A DNA stretch of 64,000 nucleotides from Dicaeum eximium (taxonomy: Eukaryota > Chordata > Aves > Passeriformes > Dicaeidae), in assembly GCA_013396995.1 (NCBI GenBank), contig VWZP01010430.1, forward strand, positions 589,743-653,742, read 5' to 3'. The notes beneath the pieces were generated by a model that was not told the origin of the DNA, ran no database searches, and worked only from the letters and a program-made list of their open reading frames with translations. This document shows positions 23,946-35,270 of the stretch, one piece after another; the stretch's first letter is position 1, and each line of letters begins with the position of its first letter. The position numbers were made by a program, and so were the translations under genes.

Positions 23946-24250
23946 CCCCACATCTCAGGGGTCACCAATTGTGGCTGTTGGAGTCCCCTCGGGGTGAATC
24001 AAGACTCCTGACTCCAATATCAGAAGGTTTATATTATTTATTAAAATGACTCCATTGTTCAGAAGGATTTGGGCTGTTTCTGCCCAGGTACAGAGCTGGC
24101 ATCTTGCTTCTTCCAGCCCCACACCCAAACTGCAAGAATGCCAGAAAATGCTTACCAAGTCAGAGAGATTGCAATTCTTTATATCACAGGTTGGGAAAAG
24201 CAAACCACATCTCCTATATCAGGAGACAGGCAAAGGAATGCATTTTGTCA
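23946..24250 (-). mobile_element. LTR-like element, copy 2 (minus strand)
   Basis: Reverse complement of the element at 11719-12042, aligned over nearly its full length with scattered substitutions. On the minus strand it shows TATAAA (complement at 24178-24183), AATAAA (complement at 24037-24042), terminal CA (TG at 23970-23971 on +), a 2-base spacer, and the TGGTGACCCC primer-site-like word ending at 23967. It lacks copy 1's extra 20 bp or so. The GC-rich flank on the 23.8 kb side shows no retroviral genes. It probably represents another insertion of the same family. Confidence 0.72.
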
Positions 24251-26895
24251 GCCCCTCTGCAGGTGGAGGCACAGCCCAGAGCTGCCCTGCAGGTGCTGCC
24301 TCTCCCCTGCTCATTCCAGCATCCCTACCTGGGTAGTTCCTGCACCTTTGCAGCCTTTCCCAAAATCCAAGGTCAGTGGTACAAGGCAACAAAACCCACA
24401 GAAATACTGATTTTGTAGTCAGAACAAAGTTACTCAGGAAAGGGAAAGCTGTGCACCTACAGGGTCCCCTGTCAAAGACAAGAGTTTTCATCTCCAGATT
24501 ATTGCTCCTCAATGCTGTTTTACCACTGTCATTTAAGGACTCTGAGGCATTTGCTGAGGCTTAGTTCAGCTCCACACACTCTCTTTCCCCTCTGCTTGGC
24601 TTGCAACCCCCTGAGAGTCAAAAGGGCTACCTGCACACAGGAAACATTCCCCAGCCAGGTAAACAAAGCACAGCCAGGTGTTTGCAGAGCAGCTCCAGCC
24701 CAGCCCCACTGAGCACTTGTGGCTTTAGCCCAAGCTGATTTACTGTGAACAGAAAAACACAAACTTGGACAACTAAAATGCACTAGATCACAACAGCCTG
24801 AGGACAAAACCAACCCAGAACCACTGCAGAAACTTCAGAGGGAGAATGGTTTCCCAGAAAAGGACACAATGAATATGTGAGAGCACTGGAAAAGCAAATG
24901 AGTGCCCTTGTAAGGTGCACTGAGCTAATCTCTTCCCTTCCATGAAGAGCACTAAGATTTCATGCTGAGATTCTTCAGCAGCCAGGCTTTTCTAAACATT
25001 CAGGGACAGAGAGATGCTATTTTGAAAGATGCCTAGGAGGGTTTTCAGGAGACAAAGACAAAAAGTAAAGTCAGTGATGAGCAGTAGCTGTGTAATCCTG
25101 GGTGTGTACTGCCCATTTGAATGTCAGCTGTTTCATGTACAATTCTCCTCTGACATTTCGCTTTCAAGGCTGCCTGCCTGCTGGGTGCTCAAGCCGCACA
25201 TTTTTCAGCTAATCCTGATCTGTGGAGAAGTTTTATCAGTAGCTATTTAACAGCAATACTGCTACTAAAAACACAACAAAAAATGAAAAGCTGGAGTGTT
25301 ACATAGACAGCTTTCCTTGAGTAAAGGAATAGAGACAATCTGAGGGTGCATACGGTCATTGAGAAGTTTTTCCACTGAAATGAGAAGTGCCAGGTTGTGC
25401 AGACCTTATTATTAATGAGAAGATTTTACTCAGCTAAGCAGCCTGGAAAATCTCATCTTTTGGGGGCTGCTTTCAGTGTGAAAGCACTGCAGTGGAGCCT
25501 GGACACATGAAGCAAAGAAGAAAACCCTGAAATATTAAATATTAACTAGATACTAGACAATTAAGGAAAGCTTTCACACAATCCATGATTTACAGTGAAA
25601 AAGGACATTTTGAAGACAGCTCCCAGCACCCAGTGGCTCCACAAGTGCAGGAATACACTCCATCCCCTCTGCTCCAAAGCAAAACACAGACTATTTGGTC
25701 ATTTAACATATGACCTAGAGAATACCCTGACCACTGTGTCCCCAGTTGAAAGAAAACACACAGCAAAAGCACAGAAACCTTCAGAGGTACGGGCATTCCA
25801 TCCTGGTAGCAGTTCAAAAGCTGGGAGCTCAGGATGCCAGTCAGCTACAACACCCAGCTCCCCAGCCTCACAAAGATGAAAAGGTTGAAAGATAAATCTG
25901 ATGGAAATGGCTTTCCTTCCAGCATTCCTGGTTTTTCTCAGGCAGAGGACTCAGTGTGCCATAACCTTTTGGGCTTCAGGCAAGTGTTCTCTCAAATGTC
26001 ATTTCTGATAGATTATGTACAGTTTAATGGGGAGGGGGGTATTTTTTCAGCTCAGAGACAACGAATAAATCCTCTCTCCATAATGCTGCCTGTTCAGCCA
26101 GCTGCCCCTTGGGAAGCCCAAGAGCCTGGAGTAAGGACAGACCACAGCCAGGGCTGCAGCCCCACACACACTCTGGGCACACCCCCTCAGGCACAGCAGG
26201 GCAGGACCAGCTGTGGCCACAGAGAACCCTTCACTGTCCCCCACTGTCCTTTTCCTGACAGTTCCCAAACCCCTGGTGATTAGGAGGGTGAATAAAATTA
26301 CCCAGCACACAGGACACCCACAGAGGATCCACAGCCACGGTCTGGGAAGTGCCTGAACACCACATTCATACCCTGATTTTATCCTCACCCCCATCTCCCA
26401 GAAATACCCAGAACCCTAAAACTGGGTCACTGCTGCCTGGAGGGTGGCAGGGGAAAATTCATAAATATTGATGCAGGAAAAAGAAATAAACCTTTCTTGG
26501 AGGAGTGGGTTCTGCCTAGCATGCCCCAGGAGCCTCAGCACCATCAGCATTTTGTGGTGCCAAACCATAATTCAAAGGGTGAAATTTATGCCAACTCACC
26601 CACCCTGACAAGGCTTCCCATTCTCCACTTCAGCCCATTTACATCACGAGAAGCCAAGAGCCTTCTTTGGCCTCAGCACAGCTTCTGGAAGGACTTGTCC
26701 TGCCTCCAAAAGCTGCCTTTCCTGCTGAGGCTGGGGAAGATGCTCTCCACATGCCAGCAAGGCACAAACTCCTCCACCTCCAGCTCCACAGTCCAGCACC
26801 AGTCAGCAGGATTTGTGTTCCAAAGTCATGGATTTTCAAGAGACATGGTTTTCTGATTCAGAAGAGCCTTCTAATAATGAGCTGCATGGCCCATA
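24251..26895. other. Unannotated non-coding stretch
   Basis: No exon, RNA gene or named repeat recognised. Open frames around 25.6-26.3 kb look like chance frames: no domain motif and no consistent codon use. Confidence 0.5.
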
Positions 26896-27044
26896 GCTAT
26901 TTCAGTTTGGTGGATTTTAAACAGCACAAAAAATTTCATGAAAAATTATGTTTTTGAAAGAACTTAGGGAAGGGAAAAAATAATCACAACCAATTAATCT
27001 GTTTGCAAGGAACAGCCTACCAGTAAACACCTCTGTCATAAAGG
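26896..27044 (+). repeat. Inverted repeat, left arm (149 bp)
   Basis: Matches the reverse complement of 27697-27845 over the same length, 149 bp, with no gap needed. By eye about 12 positions differ, so roughly 92 percent identity. It begins GCTATTTCAGTTTGGTGG and ends CATAAAGG. The arms enclose 652 bp. No flanking target-site duplication is obvious (CCATA on the left, AACAG on the right). Confidence 0.93.
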
Positions 27045-27268
27045 AGAGAATAGACAGAAAGTTCTCCTCTATCACTAAAATTCAGGTTTTGCCACAGAGG
27101 CAAAGAGCAGAGGGCATGAGCTGAGCTCAGAACGTCACTAACTGATTATCTCCTCGAGAGAATAATGCAGCTTTCATACCAAGAACACACAGTCATAGGT
27201 CTCTGCAAGAAATTGCTCAGAAATACAATTAGCAGGTAATGTAATTGAACAAACATGTCTCATGGAAA

Positions 27269-27444
27269 GGACATAAACTCCAAATTAACCAGACCCTGAA
27301 GTGACTTTGTTGTTGGTCACATTTCAAACATAAACTCCAAATTAACCAGACCCTGAAGTGACTTTGTTGTTGGTCACATTTCAAACATAAACCTCAAATT
27401 ACCCAGAGCCTGAAGTGACTTTGTTGTTGGTCACATTTCAAACA
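27269..27444. repeat. 57-bp tandem triplication inside the inverted repeat
   Basis: Three consecutive copies contain CAGACCCTGAAGTGACTTTG followed by TTGTTGGTCACATTTCAA. The first two are identical or nearly so, and the third has a few changes (ACCTCAAATTACCCAGAGCC). The array sits in the loop of the 149-bp inverted repeat. Confidence 0.95.
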
Positions 27445-27696
27445 AGCTGAAACCAGCGCAGCTCAACAGAGCCAGCCTCAAACTGAAGGGACACTCAAAC
27501 CATCAATCATGCTGAGCCAAAGTTTGCACCCAACAGGAGCTCATGAACAGAAAGAAAAAGCTGCTTGCGTATTTTTAATTCGACATATTCTGTTCAGGAT
27601 GTGGCTGTTGTTTTGATATTGAAACAATTCCCCCTGGCATCCAAGTTATCCATAATTTGTGGAGTCATCCATGACCCACCAGCCCAGCCAAGAGAG

Positions 27697-27845
27697 CCTT
27701 TATGATGGAGGTGTTTACTGGTAGGCTGTTCCTTGCAATTAGATTAATTGGTTGTGATTATCTTTTCCTTACGCTAACTTCTTTAAAAAACAGAATTTAT
27801 CATGAAATTTTTTGTGCTGTTTAAAATCCACCAAACTGAAATAGC
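27697..27845 (-). repeat. Inverted repeat, right arm (149 bp)
   Basis: Reverse-complement partner of 26896-27044. Together the arms and spacer span 950 bp, the organisation of a fold-back element or a local inverted duplication. No transposase reading frame lies between the arms. Confidence 0.93.
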
Positions 27846-30496
27846 AACAGAAACCCAACGCCACACAAACCCAACGCCTCTGGGGCAGCAGCACTGCAGG
27901 GCCAGCTCCACTCCCCAGCACCCACCCACCCCCAAAGGCTCTGAGGTTTGGAGAAACACAGACAGATTAATAAAATTGACCAAGGATGAAGAAGGACTAA
28001 AATAGCTTGCTTTCTTTCTAAAGCCACTGGCAGAAATCAAACCAATTAAAATCATGATCTGAGTCAGTTTTAGTTGATGGTTGGCACCTCGGGCAGAACG
28101 CCGCCAGAGCAGAGCTGCAGTTGGTTTCCAATTTGGCTGTCAGTGAGACAAGGGAAGGGGCTCCAGGAGACAAAAGAAGGCATTAATAATAACAGAGGCA
28201 GAGATGAAGCTTGGTCCACACCACGGGCACAGGATTTGCATCAACTCCCTGTGCCTATCTGACAGCAAACCTGGCCCAGGGCACGAATAAAACCAGGAAA
28301 CAAAGAGGAAAACTTGAAGGGAAGCAAAAAAAAAAAACAAACCAAAAATTGGTCCTCAGACACATAGTCAATAAAGAATATTTTTACAAAGCAGTTGAAC
28401 CCAAATATTCCCAGAAAAAATGTCTCCAATGAGCAGGTGACAAAAGCACCTTGCAGACCACTGTGGGTGTTTCAGGGACAGCAGGTCCTGTCACCTGCCC
28501 AAGCAGAGAGGGGAGGCTGGGGTCACCAACACCACACCCAGCAGAAATCACCCACTGGATGGTAACTGGCACACCAAACACGGGGTGAGGACACCCTGTG
28601 TGTCTGCGTGCCCTCTGCACTAGAGAATCTCCTCAGCTGGCTCACGCAGGACAGCAGGGTGTAGGGACAGCACCCCACAGAGGCAGAGGAACTGGAAAGG
28701 GACCCGTTTCCAGAGGTAGCCAAGGTGCAGGAAATAATCAATTAGTGAACTATATTGGCCTACTGAAAGAGGGGGACAAGTGACAGGGGGGACTTTGCAT
28801 TTTGAGATTCCCGTCCTTAACCCCCCTTCCAGACAAAGTGAAAAGGATGGAGACACGACAAGTTTCCAAAAGGACAAGCTGGAAAAAGATTAACCTGGAC
28901 ACGTGCAAAGAGCAGTGCTTAACACCATAGCACCCAGAGAAAAGCCTGTTACTACCCAAGATGGGAATTTAGCTACCACCTCGCCACAGCAAAAGAAACT
29001 TCACCACGTTTGGGTCTTCTGCTTTAAAATCTGTCCCACGCCTTCCTCATATGTCCTGACCAATTACCTGACGTCAAAGCCTTGTCACACACACACACAC
29101 ACAGACACAGACACGTTTTAATTGATTTACTCAAGTCAGTGAGCAAGGAATAAACTCAATTACATCCTGGGAAATAAAGCTGGGCACACCAGGGCAGCCT
29201 GCCTCATGCTGTGAGATGGAAAAGCTCCGAAGCAAAGGCAGATCTGCTTTGTGGGCACAGTTTGATCTGGAGCCCCAAACTGCTGGGTGCTCTGAGAGCT
29301 GTGCTAGCCCAGCTGGTCACCAGCCAGCCACGGGGGCTTCTGCCACTGCAGCCAGGCTTCTGAGCCTGCAGTACAGCCATGCTGCACGGAAAGAACGTGT
29401 TCATGTGGCAGTGAACCCACCCTGGTCACAGCAGCATTAGCTGGAACTTATAGAGCATCAGCAGCTCTCTCCACTCAGTAAAACACAGACAGCACACAGC
29501 ACACTGCAGAGCTGAACGCTGAGCAGGAAATGCACATTAAACTAACATTTCCATGCTTTGTGCTGGTGTTTGACTGGGTCCAAAATTGATGCCACCACCT
29601 TTTAAAGACTCTTTGTTCCCACCGTGTTTACCAAGGTGTTAATGATCCTTCAAGAGCTTTGAGTCAACAATCCTTACGCTTGTGAATAAAGGTAAAACAT
29701 AAATAAGAAACAGATAAAGATAATGCAAGAGACTGAATTATACGGCATAATTCCCAAAACCAAATTTTGCAGCACAAGTAATCAAAATACAGCAGAACTG
29801 GAGAGGCAGCAGCTGCCTTCAAGGACGTCCAGCACAGGACAGGGTAAAACTTCAAACCACCCTGTTTCAGTTCACAGCATCCTGCAGGAATCTCTGAGGA
29901 TGCAAACGAAACACAGGATTCTGCTCCCTTTTATTCACCAGCATGGCTTTCTGCTGCTTCAAGATCAAATTTCAGGAACCAAATCTGTTTCTCTTACATA
30001 CTTCAGTGATCCCACACTGCAAAATCAAGCCCCAAAATTACAGTTCATTCTAGCAATCTTCAGGCTTATCTTAAAACAGAACATTGATTCAACAAAACCC
30101 CCCTCCCCCCCACTTTTTATAAAGGAAAAATAAACCTGGAAAAAAAGAATATTTAAAATATTCATCACAACAGCAGTCAGCACTATGAAATGCAAAGCAG
30201 ATCACACTTCCACTGAGGGTTTGGTTCAGCAAGGCTGATCCTGAGCAGCACAAATCACATTTCAGTCTAACCTGACAGGACAGCACTGGCTCGGGTTCTG
30301 TTCTTTGGAAGGTGCCACCCAAATGAACACCCATGAGCTATCAAAGTCTCTTACCAGGAGTTATTCAAAGCTGTCCCATGCACAGGGCCAGTTCAAAGTG
30401 CTTGCAGCAGCAATAAGAACAGTAATTAGAGATGGGACTGAGGAGGCAAAAGCACTTTGAGAAAAAGCCATCCAAAAGAACAGGGTTTCACTCTGA
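27846..30496. other. Unannotated non-coding stretch
   Basis: An (AC)n run lies at 29085-29114. The 28010-28150 part is quiet, with a TGAGTCA word near 28052 and retained CpGs (AACGCCGCC). No exon or RNA gene recognised. Confidence 0.5.
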
Positions 30497-30706
30497 GTGC
30501 AGGGATTGTGGGTGAACTAACAGCAGGGACTGGGATGAATTAACAGCAGGGACTGGGGGTGAATTAACAGCAGGGACTGGGGGTGAATTAACAGCAGGGA
30601 CTGGGGGTGAATTAACAGCAGGGACTGGGGGTGAACTAACAGCAGGGACTGGGGGTGAACTAACAGCAGGGACTGGGGGTGAACTAACAGCAGGGACTGG
30701 GGGTGA
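30497..30706. repeat. 24-bp minisatellite, about 8.5 copies
   Basis: The unit is AACAGCAGGGACTGGGGGTG plus AATT or AACT. Early copies mainly have AATT and later copies AACT, so the array falls into two blocks. On the minus strand the 24-bp period gives an open PPVPAVNS repeat, a by-product. Regular GGGGG tracts give G-quadruplex potential on the + strand. Confidence 0.95.
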
Positions 30707-32065
30707 AGGAGCAAGCAAGGATGTCCCAGCCCTAGGGAAGGAGAGCAGTTCTCTCCCCTGTGACACAGGCACTGCCTGACAAACAGCTCCCTCACCCTGA
30801 GCCACAGCCATCACCCTGCTGGGCTTTCTGCTTTTCTTTCATAAGCCTTTTGTCACTCACTCAGACTTCCCCGTGCACCCTCCGCGGCTCCTTCTGAAAT
30901 ACATTTAATGTAAGAACTGGTGATAGTGGGAGCTTGGCATGACAGGAATATCCAGCCTTCACTGATAGGGGCCAAGCCAGAGCTAACAGGGTTGGGAAAA
31001 TGGGAAGTAGAGATGTTTGGCACCTTGCAGGACAGATTGTCAAGGCTTTTGTGCCCCATTTCAGGCTGTCAAACCTGGGTGCTTTCGCTGCAGTCTGATA
31101 CTTCTACGAGTTATGCCCATAATGTCTCCTCTTCCATTCATTCCTCAGCTTCCTTGTGCTCTCCAGAGACTTTTCAAAGCTAATTTTCCATCATTCAAAG
31201 TCTCACAGAATTTGCTTTCTCCTGCCACTGCACCACACGTTCTCCCCTTCCATTCTCAGCCTGACACCTCTTATTCATTCCACAAAGCAATTTAAAGTTC
31301 ATCCTTCATGATCAAATGTGGAGTGAAATAAAAACCAGACACTTCCAAAAGGCACAGCCCCTCCACCTCTCTGCTGAGCTTCCTGCCATCCTCCACACCA
31401 CTGACTCGAAACCCTGCTTTTTTCAGCTGTTCTGTATTTCAAAATCTCTTCCTAACATTGTTCAGAAGCGCCTAACTAATTTTTCTGATCATACTCAAAA
31501 GTCTTGCAAAAACATCTCAGTTCTGACAGGAGCCTTTTGAGACCAAGGGTGGAACAAGGACAGGGATGGAAAACCTGACAGGTCTTTCTCCTTAAAATAC
31601 CTCCAGTGGGACCATTTCTCCTGAGAAACCAGAAATAAATTTTGTTTATGTCCCAGTGCGAAAACAAATTCCAATTTTTAAACCCTGAAAGTTGCCATGA
31701 GAAGAACTGACAACTTTCACAGCTCTGCATAATCCTTTTCTCCTTCACATTCATTAATTGCTGCCACTTAAATTAAGCATCCCTAAACAAGAGCATCTAC
31801 TGTTCTTAAATTAACTACTAGGAAAAAGCACAAGTTTATCTTTCTCCTGTCTCCCATGCTGTTCTCTCCTGGTACAGGAGTTCTGGATCACTGCCTGTAA
31901 AGCTTTCCCTCCTCTCCATCACCTACCAACGGGATACCCCTCATGAAAGGACTTATTTACACTAATCCCCAACACCCCAGAAATCATCTGATAGAAATTC
32001 CTCCCGAGGACACAATTACACAAACAGAACTTGAAAACTGGGGTTTGTACAGATAATCTGATAAG
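30707..32065. other. Unannotated non-coding stretch
   Basis: Ordinary sequence with nothing recognised on either strand. Confidence 0.5.
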
Positions 32066-32130
32066 TTAAAAAAAAACAAAAAACAAACAAACAAAAAAAA
32101 AAAAACCAAAACAAAACAAAACCAAAACCA
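32066..32130. repeat. (CAAA)n / A-rich simple repeat
   Basis: A-runs broken by single C in CAAA, CAAAAC and ACC patterns. It may be a simple repeat or a decayed retroposon tail. No body was identified. Confidence 0.88.
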
Positions 32131-32726
32131 AGCACCATGAACCGCAGCCCCACAACAAACAGTCCAAGCCCTCTCCCAGCCAAAGCAGCCAAGTGTGCTG
32201 CTCTCCAGAGGCCAAGTAACCCAGCTGTGCATGGCTCCAGCCAAGCTCCAGCCCCAAAGCAGACACTCCCTGCCCAGCCTCCGGGGCCAGGCAGCATCCT
32301 GACCTTGCAGTGCCTCTGGAACAGCTCACCCTTCACCCCAGAAATCTCTTTTCAGCTGGAGGCAGACCCTGGCTGCTGCTGCTGCTGCCTCCCCGTGAGT
32401 GACCCAGAAGAGCCCTGCCATTTGGTCCCTTTTGACTTACTTCACTTTCACCACCTCTTACTGAGCTCCGCCAAAACAAACGAAAGCCCAATACCCTTTC
32501 CTCAGAAAGCAAACACGGGGCAGAGCGGGGAGAGGAGAGCAGCTCAAAGTCACTCCAGCTCTCCTTGCCCAATCACTTGAAAGCAGCCAGCTATTTTTGG
32601 CAGTCTCCGAACGCTCAGTCACGGCTGTGCAAGCTGAGAAGCCAACGTGGAGCAGAGCACATGACAGACCTGCACTGTTGTGGCTGCAGGGACCTCTCCT
32701 CCTTCGGCAGGAGAAACAACACCTCA
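32131..32726. other. Unannotated non-coding stretch
   Basis: Mixed GC-rich sequence with a short (CTG)n run near 32372-32386. No supported gene. Confidence 0.5.
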
Positions 32727-33350
32727 GGGCATGGGTGTTATAGCCAAAAACACTAACATCCATGACATGGGTGTTAGATCCAATAACACCACTGTAACAT
32801 CCATGGCATGGGTGTTATAGCCAACAACACATTAATATCCACGGCATGGGTGTTAGATCCAATAACACCACTGTAACATCCATGGCATGGGTGTTATAGC
32901 CAACAACACATTAATATCCACGGCATGGGTGTTAGATCCAATAACACCACTGTAACATCCATGGCATGGGTGTTATAGCCAACAACACATTAATATCCAC
33001 GGCATGGGTGTTAGATCCAATAACACCACTGTAACATCCATGGCATGGGTGTTATATCCAACAACACATTAACATCCATGACATGGGTGTTAGATCCAAT
33101 AACACCACTGTAACATCCACGGCATGGGTGTTAGATCCAATAACACATTAATATCCATGACATGGGTGTTATATCCAACACCACTGTAACATCCACGGCA
33201 TGGGTGTTATATCCAATAACACATTAATATCCATGACATGGGTGTTATAGCCAATAACACAGTAACATCCTCAGCGTGGGTGTTATATCCAACAACACCA
33301 TAACATCCATGGCATGGGTGTTATAGCCAAAAACACAGTAACATCCACAT
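32727..33350. repeat. Higher-order minisatellite, 79-bp dimer of about 40-bp monomers
   Basis: All monomers share GGCATGGGTGTTA. Type A continues TAGCCAACAACACATTAATA and type B continues GATCCAATAACACCACTGTA. From about 32770 to 33060 A and B alternate strictly, giving a 79-bp higher-order unit in about four near-identical repeats. The edges are irregular (GACATGGG, TATATCC and AAACAC variants). Total is about 16 monomers. Confidence 0.95.
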
Positions 33351-34270
33351 GTGGGCCACGAAGGAGACCTGGGATGGCCTCAAACAACCACAAATCGTGA
33401 CTCCCTTAGGAAATGCCTACACCTGTAATTCCCACCAATACTACAGCTCCCAAAAATACCTCCACGTCTTTATTTTGCTAGGGAAGACTTCCATGGATCA
33501 TGGATTCCAGCTCTGCAGCCCACCAGGAGTGACAATGGCTTGCAGTGACAATGGGATCCATCCTGTTTCTTACTCTCCTGCAGCCCTCTGAGGAACAAAG
33601 TGCAAGTGCCAGCAGCTCGGAGCTCTGTGTACAACTGCAATTAAAACATTTATCACTTTCCAGGCACTACTGTAGCACAACTTGGGCAAATTAGGATGTA
33701 AGAGCAACATAAGAATTTCACATGTGTACCGAACATAAAAGACAGCTGCACAGAACTCCACGGCAGATGTAAAAGCCAAAAGAAAAATGTTTCAGTGCAA
33801 GCAATCTGACAGCACACTGACAAAGTGTGGAAGTAAATCCAGCCTCAGCTACTCGAACGTTGTGGCCAGCAGCAGTGAGCTACTTAAAGAGACACAAGGG
33901 AAAAGAAAGTTACCATCTTGGTAGCTGCTGGAAGATGGCTGGAAGAACAGAATCAGGAGGAATCTCTGTCCTGTGGTTCTGGGCAGGTGAGAGTGTGTGA
34001 GGCTGGGTGTGAGCAGAGCTGTGCTCTGCTGTGCATCACCTGCAGCTCACTGTCACTGCTCCTCCTCCTGCTGCCTCTCCCCCTGCCCCTCTCATGGCTT
34101 TCCTCTCTGGTTCTTTCATACTTTCTATTGTATCTTTCCATTTTATGCAAGAAAAAATGCCCTGCACTTTTCCCCGTCATTTAAAGAAAACCAGGCATTT
34201 CTAAAATTTAAGCAAAAAGTCATCTACTGCAAAAGAGGAAAAACTCTGAAAATTCCTGATTCCCTTTTCC
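33351..34270. other. Unannotated non-coding stretch
   Basis: A T/C-rich patch covers 34040-34150. No exon or RNA gene recognised. Confidence 0.5.
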
Positions 34271-34395
34271 TGGAAGTACTGAAAAGCTGTCTGGACAGAG
34301 TCCTGAGTGATGTGCTCAGGAGATCCCACTTCAGCAGCAGGGTGGACTGGAGGAGCTCCAGAGCTCCCTTCCAGTGAGGACCGATCTGTGATTCC
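34271..34395 (+). mobile_element. CR1 LINE 3' fragment (plus strand)
   Basis: GAAAAGCTGTCTGGACAGAG, TCCTGAGTGATGTGCTC, GTGGACTGGAGGAGCTCCAG, AGCTCCCTTCCAGTGAGGAC and GTGATTCC follow the order of the avian CR1 3' end (the stretch leading to the GATTCTGTGATTC-type terminal repeat). It is strongly 5'-truncated, as CR1 copies usually are, and diverged, so it is an old insertion. Confidence 0.8.
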
Positions 34396-34974
34396 AGACA
34401 CAAAGTGAACAGAAAAATAAAACAATTAGATGAGTGCTAATTACCCCTGGATTTGAGTAAACAGGCCATGGGGGCAGGGGAAAGTGGCTCAGAACTCCTA
34501 AATTTCTGTAATTGAACTCAGTGGCTAAAACCTGAGTGCAGGTCCTGGAACCCGAAGATTGTCACCTCTGCTGTGCAGTCCCTGGGAAGCCACCAGCACG
34601 TGGGAACTGTCACCTGCAGCCAGGAGAGAGAGGGAACTGCCCAATTCCTGCCCAGTCAGAAGGGGAAGTCACCTGTCACCTTGATCACCAGGGGCTGGGG
34701 CTGAGCCACCAGCCCTCCTGTCCCACGTCACCACTGCCCAGGGCTCATCCCAGGGGCCTCTGTGAGGTGACAGCAGGGCTGCCCCCAGAGCCTTCCAGCA
34801 CGTCACACCTGCTTCCAGAAGGTTCCAAAAGGCCTCAGCAGGGCTGGCAGCAGAACTGGTGCCACTGGGAATGGTTTCAGGGGATGGAGGAAGAGCAGAA
34901 GAGAAGGAGGATCAGACGGGTCCCGCACTGGAGCTGGGGAAATGCCACCCCTGGGACATCAGTGCCAGCTGGCA
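34396..34974. other. Unannotated non-coding stretch
   Basis: GC-rich from 34.5 kb. A long + strand frame over 34536-35090 has no domain signature and runs into tandem repeats, so it is not called. Confidence 0.5.
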
Positions 34975-35062
34975 GAGCCCACAGAGCAGGGACACAGCCC
35001 AGAGCAGGGACACAGAGCCCACAGGACAGGGACACAGAGCCCACAGGACAGGGCAGCACAGC
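34975..35062. repeat. Short minisatellite, about 24-bp units
   Basis: CAGGGACACAG followed by CCCAGAG or AGCCCACAGGA repeats about four times. It shares the CAGGGACACAG core with the arrays at 16.7 and 55.7 kb. Confidence 0.85.
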
Positions 35063-35146
35063 TGCTGCATCCCTGTGCTGGCCTGGCTGAAGCTGCCACT
35101 TCACAAGGGGACACCCAAAGCAAGGGCCTGCAGAACGCAGTCAGAG

Positions 35147-35270
35147 GAGGATTGCACCCTGCCGACCCTGACCTGATCCCACTAGCACAGAAGAAATTCA
35201 CCCTAAAGGAGGATTGCACCCTGCCCACTCTGACCTGATCCCACTAGCACAGAAGAAATTCACCCTAAAT
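35147..35270. repeat. 62-bp tandem duplication
   Basis: Two adjacent copies begin GAGGATTGCACCCTGCC and end GAAATTCACCCTAAA. They differ at about four bases (GACC against CACT, and the last base). Confidence 0.95.
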
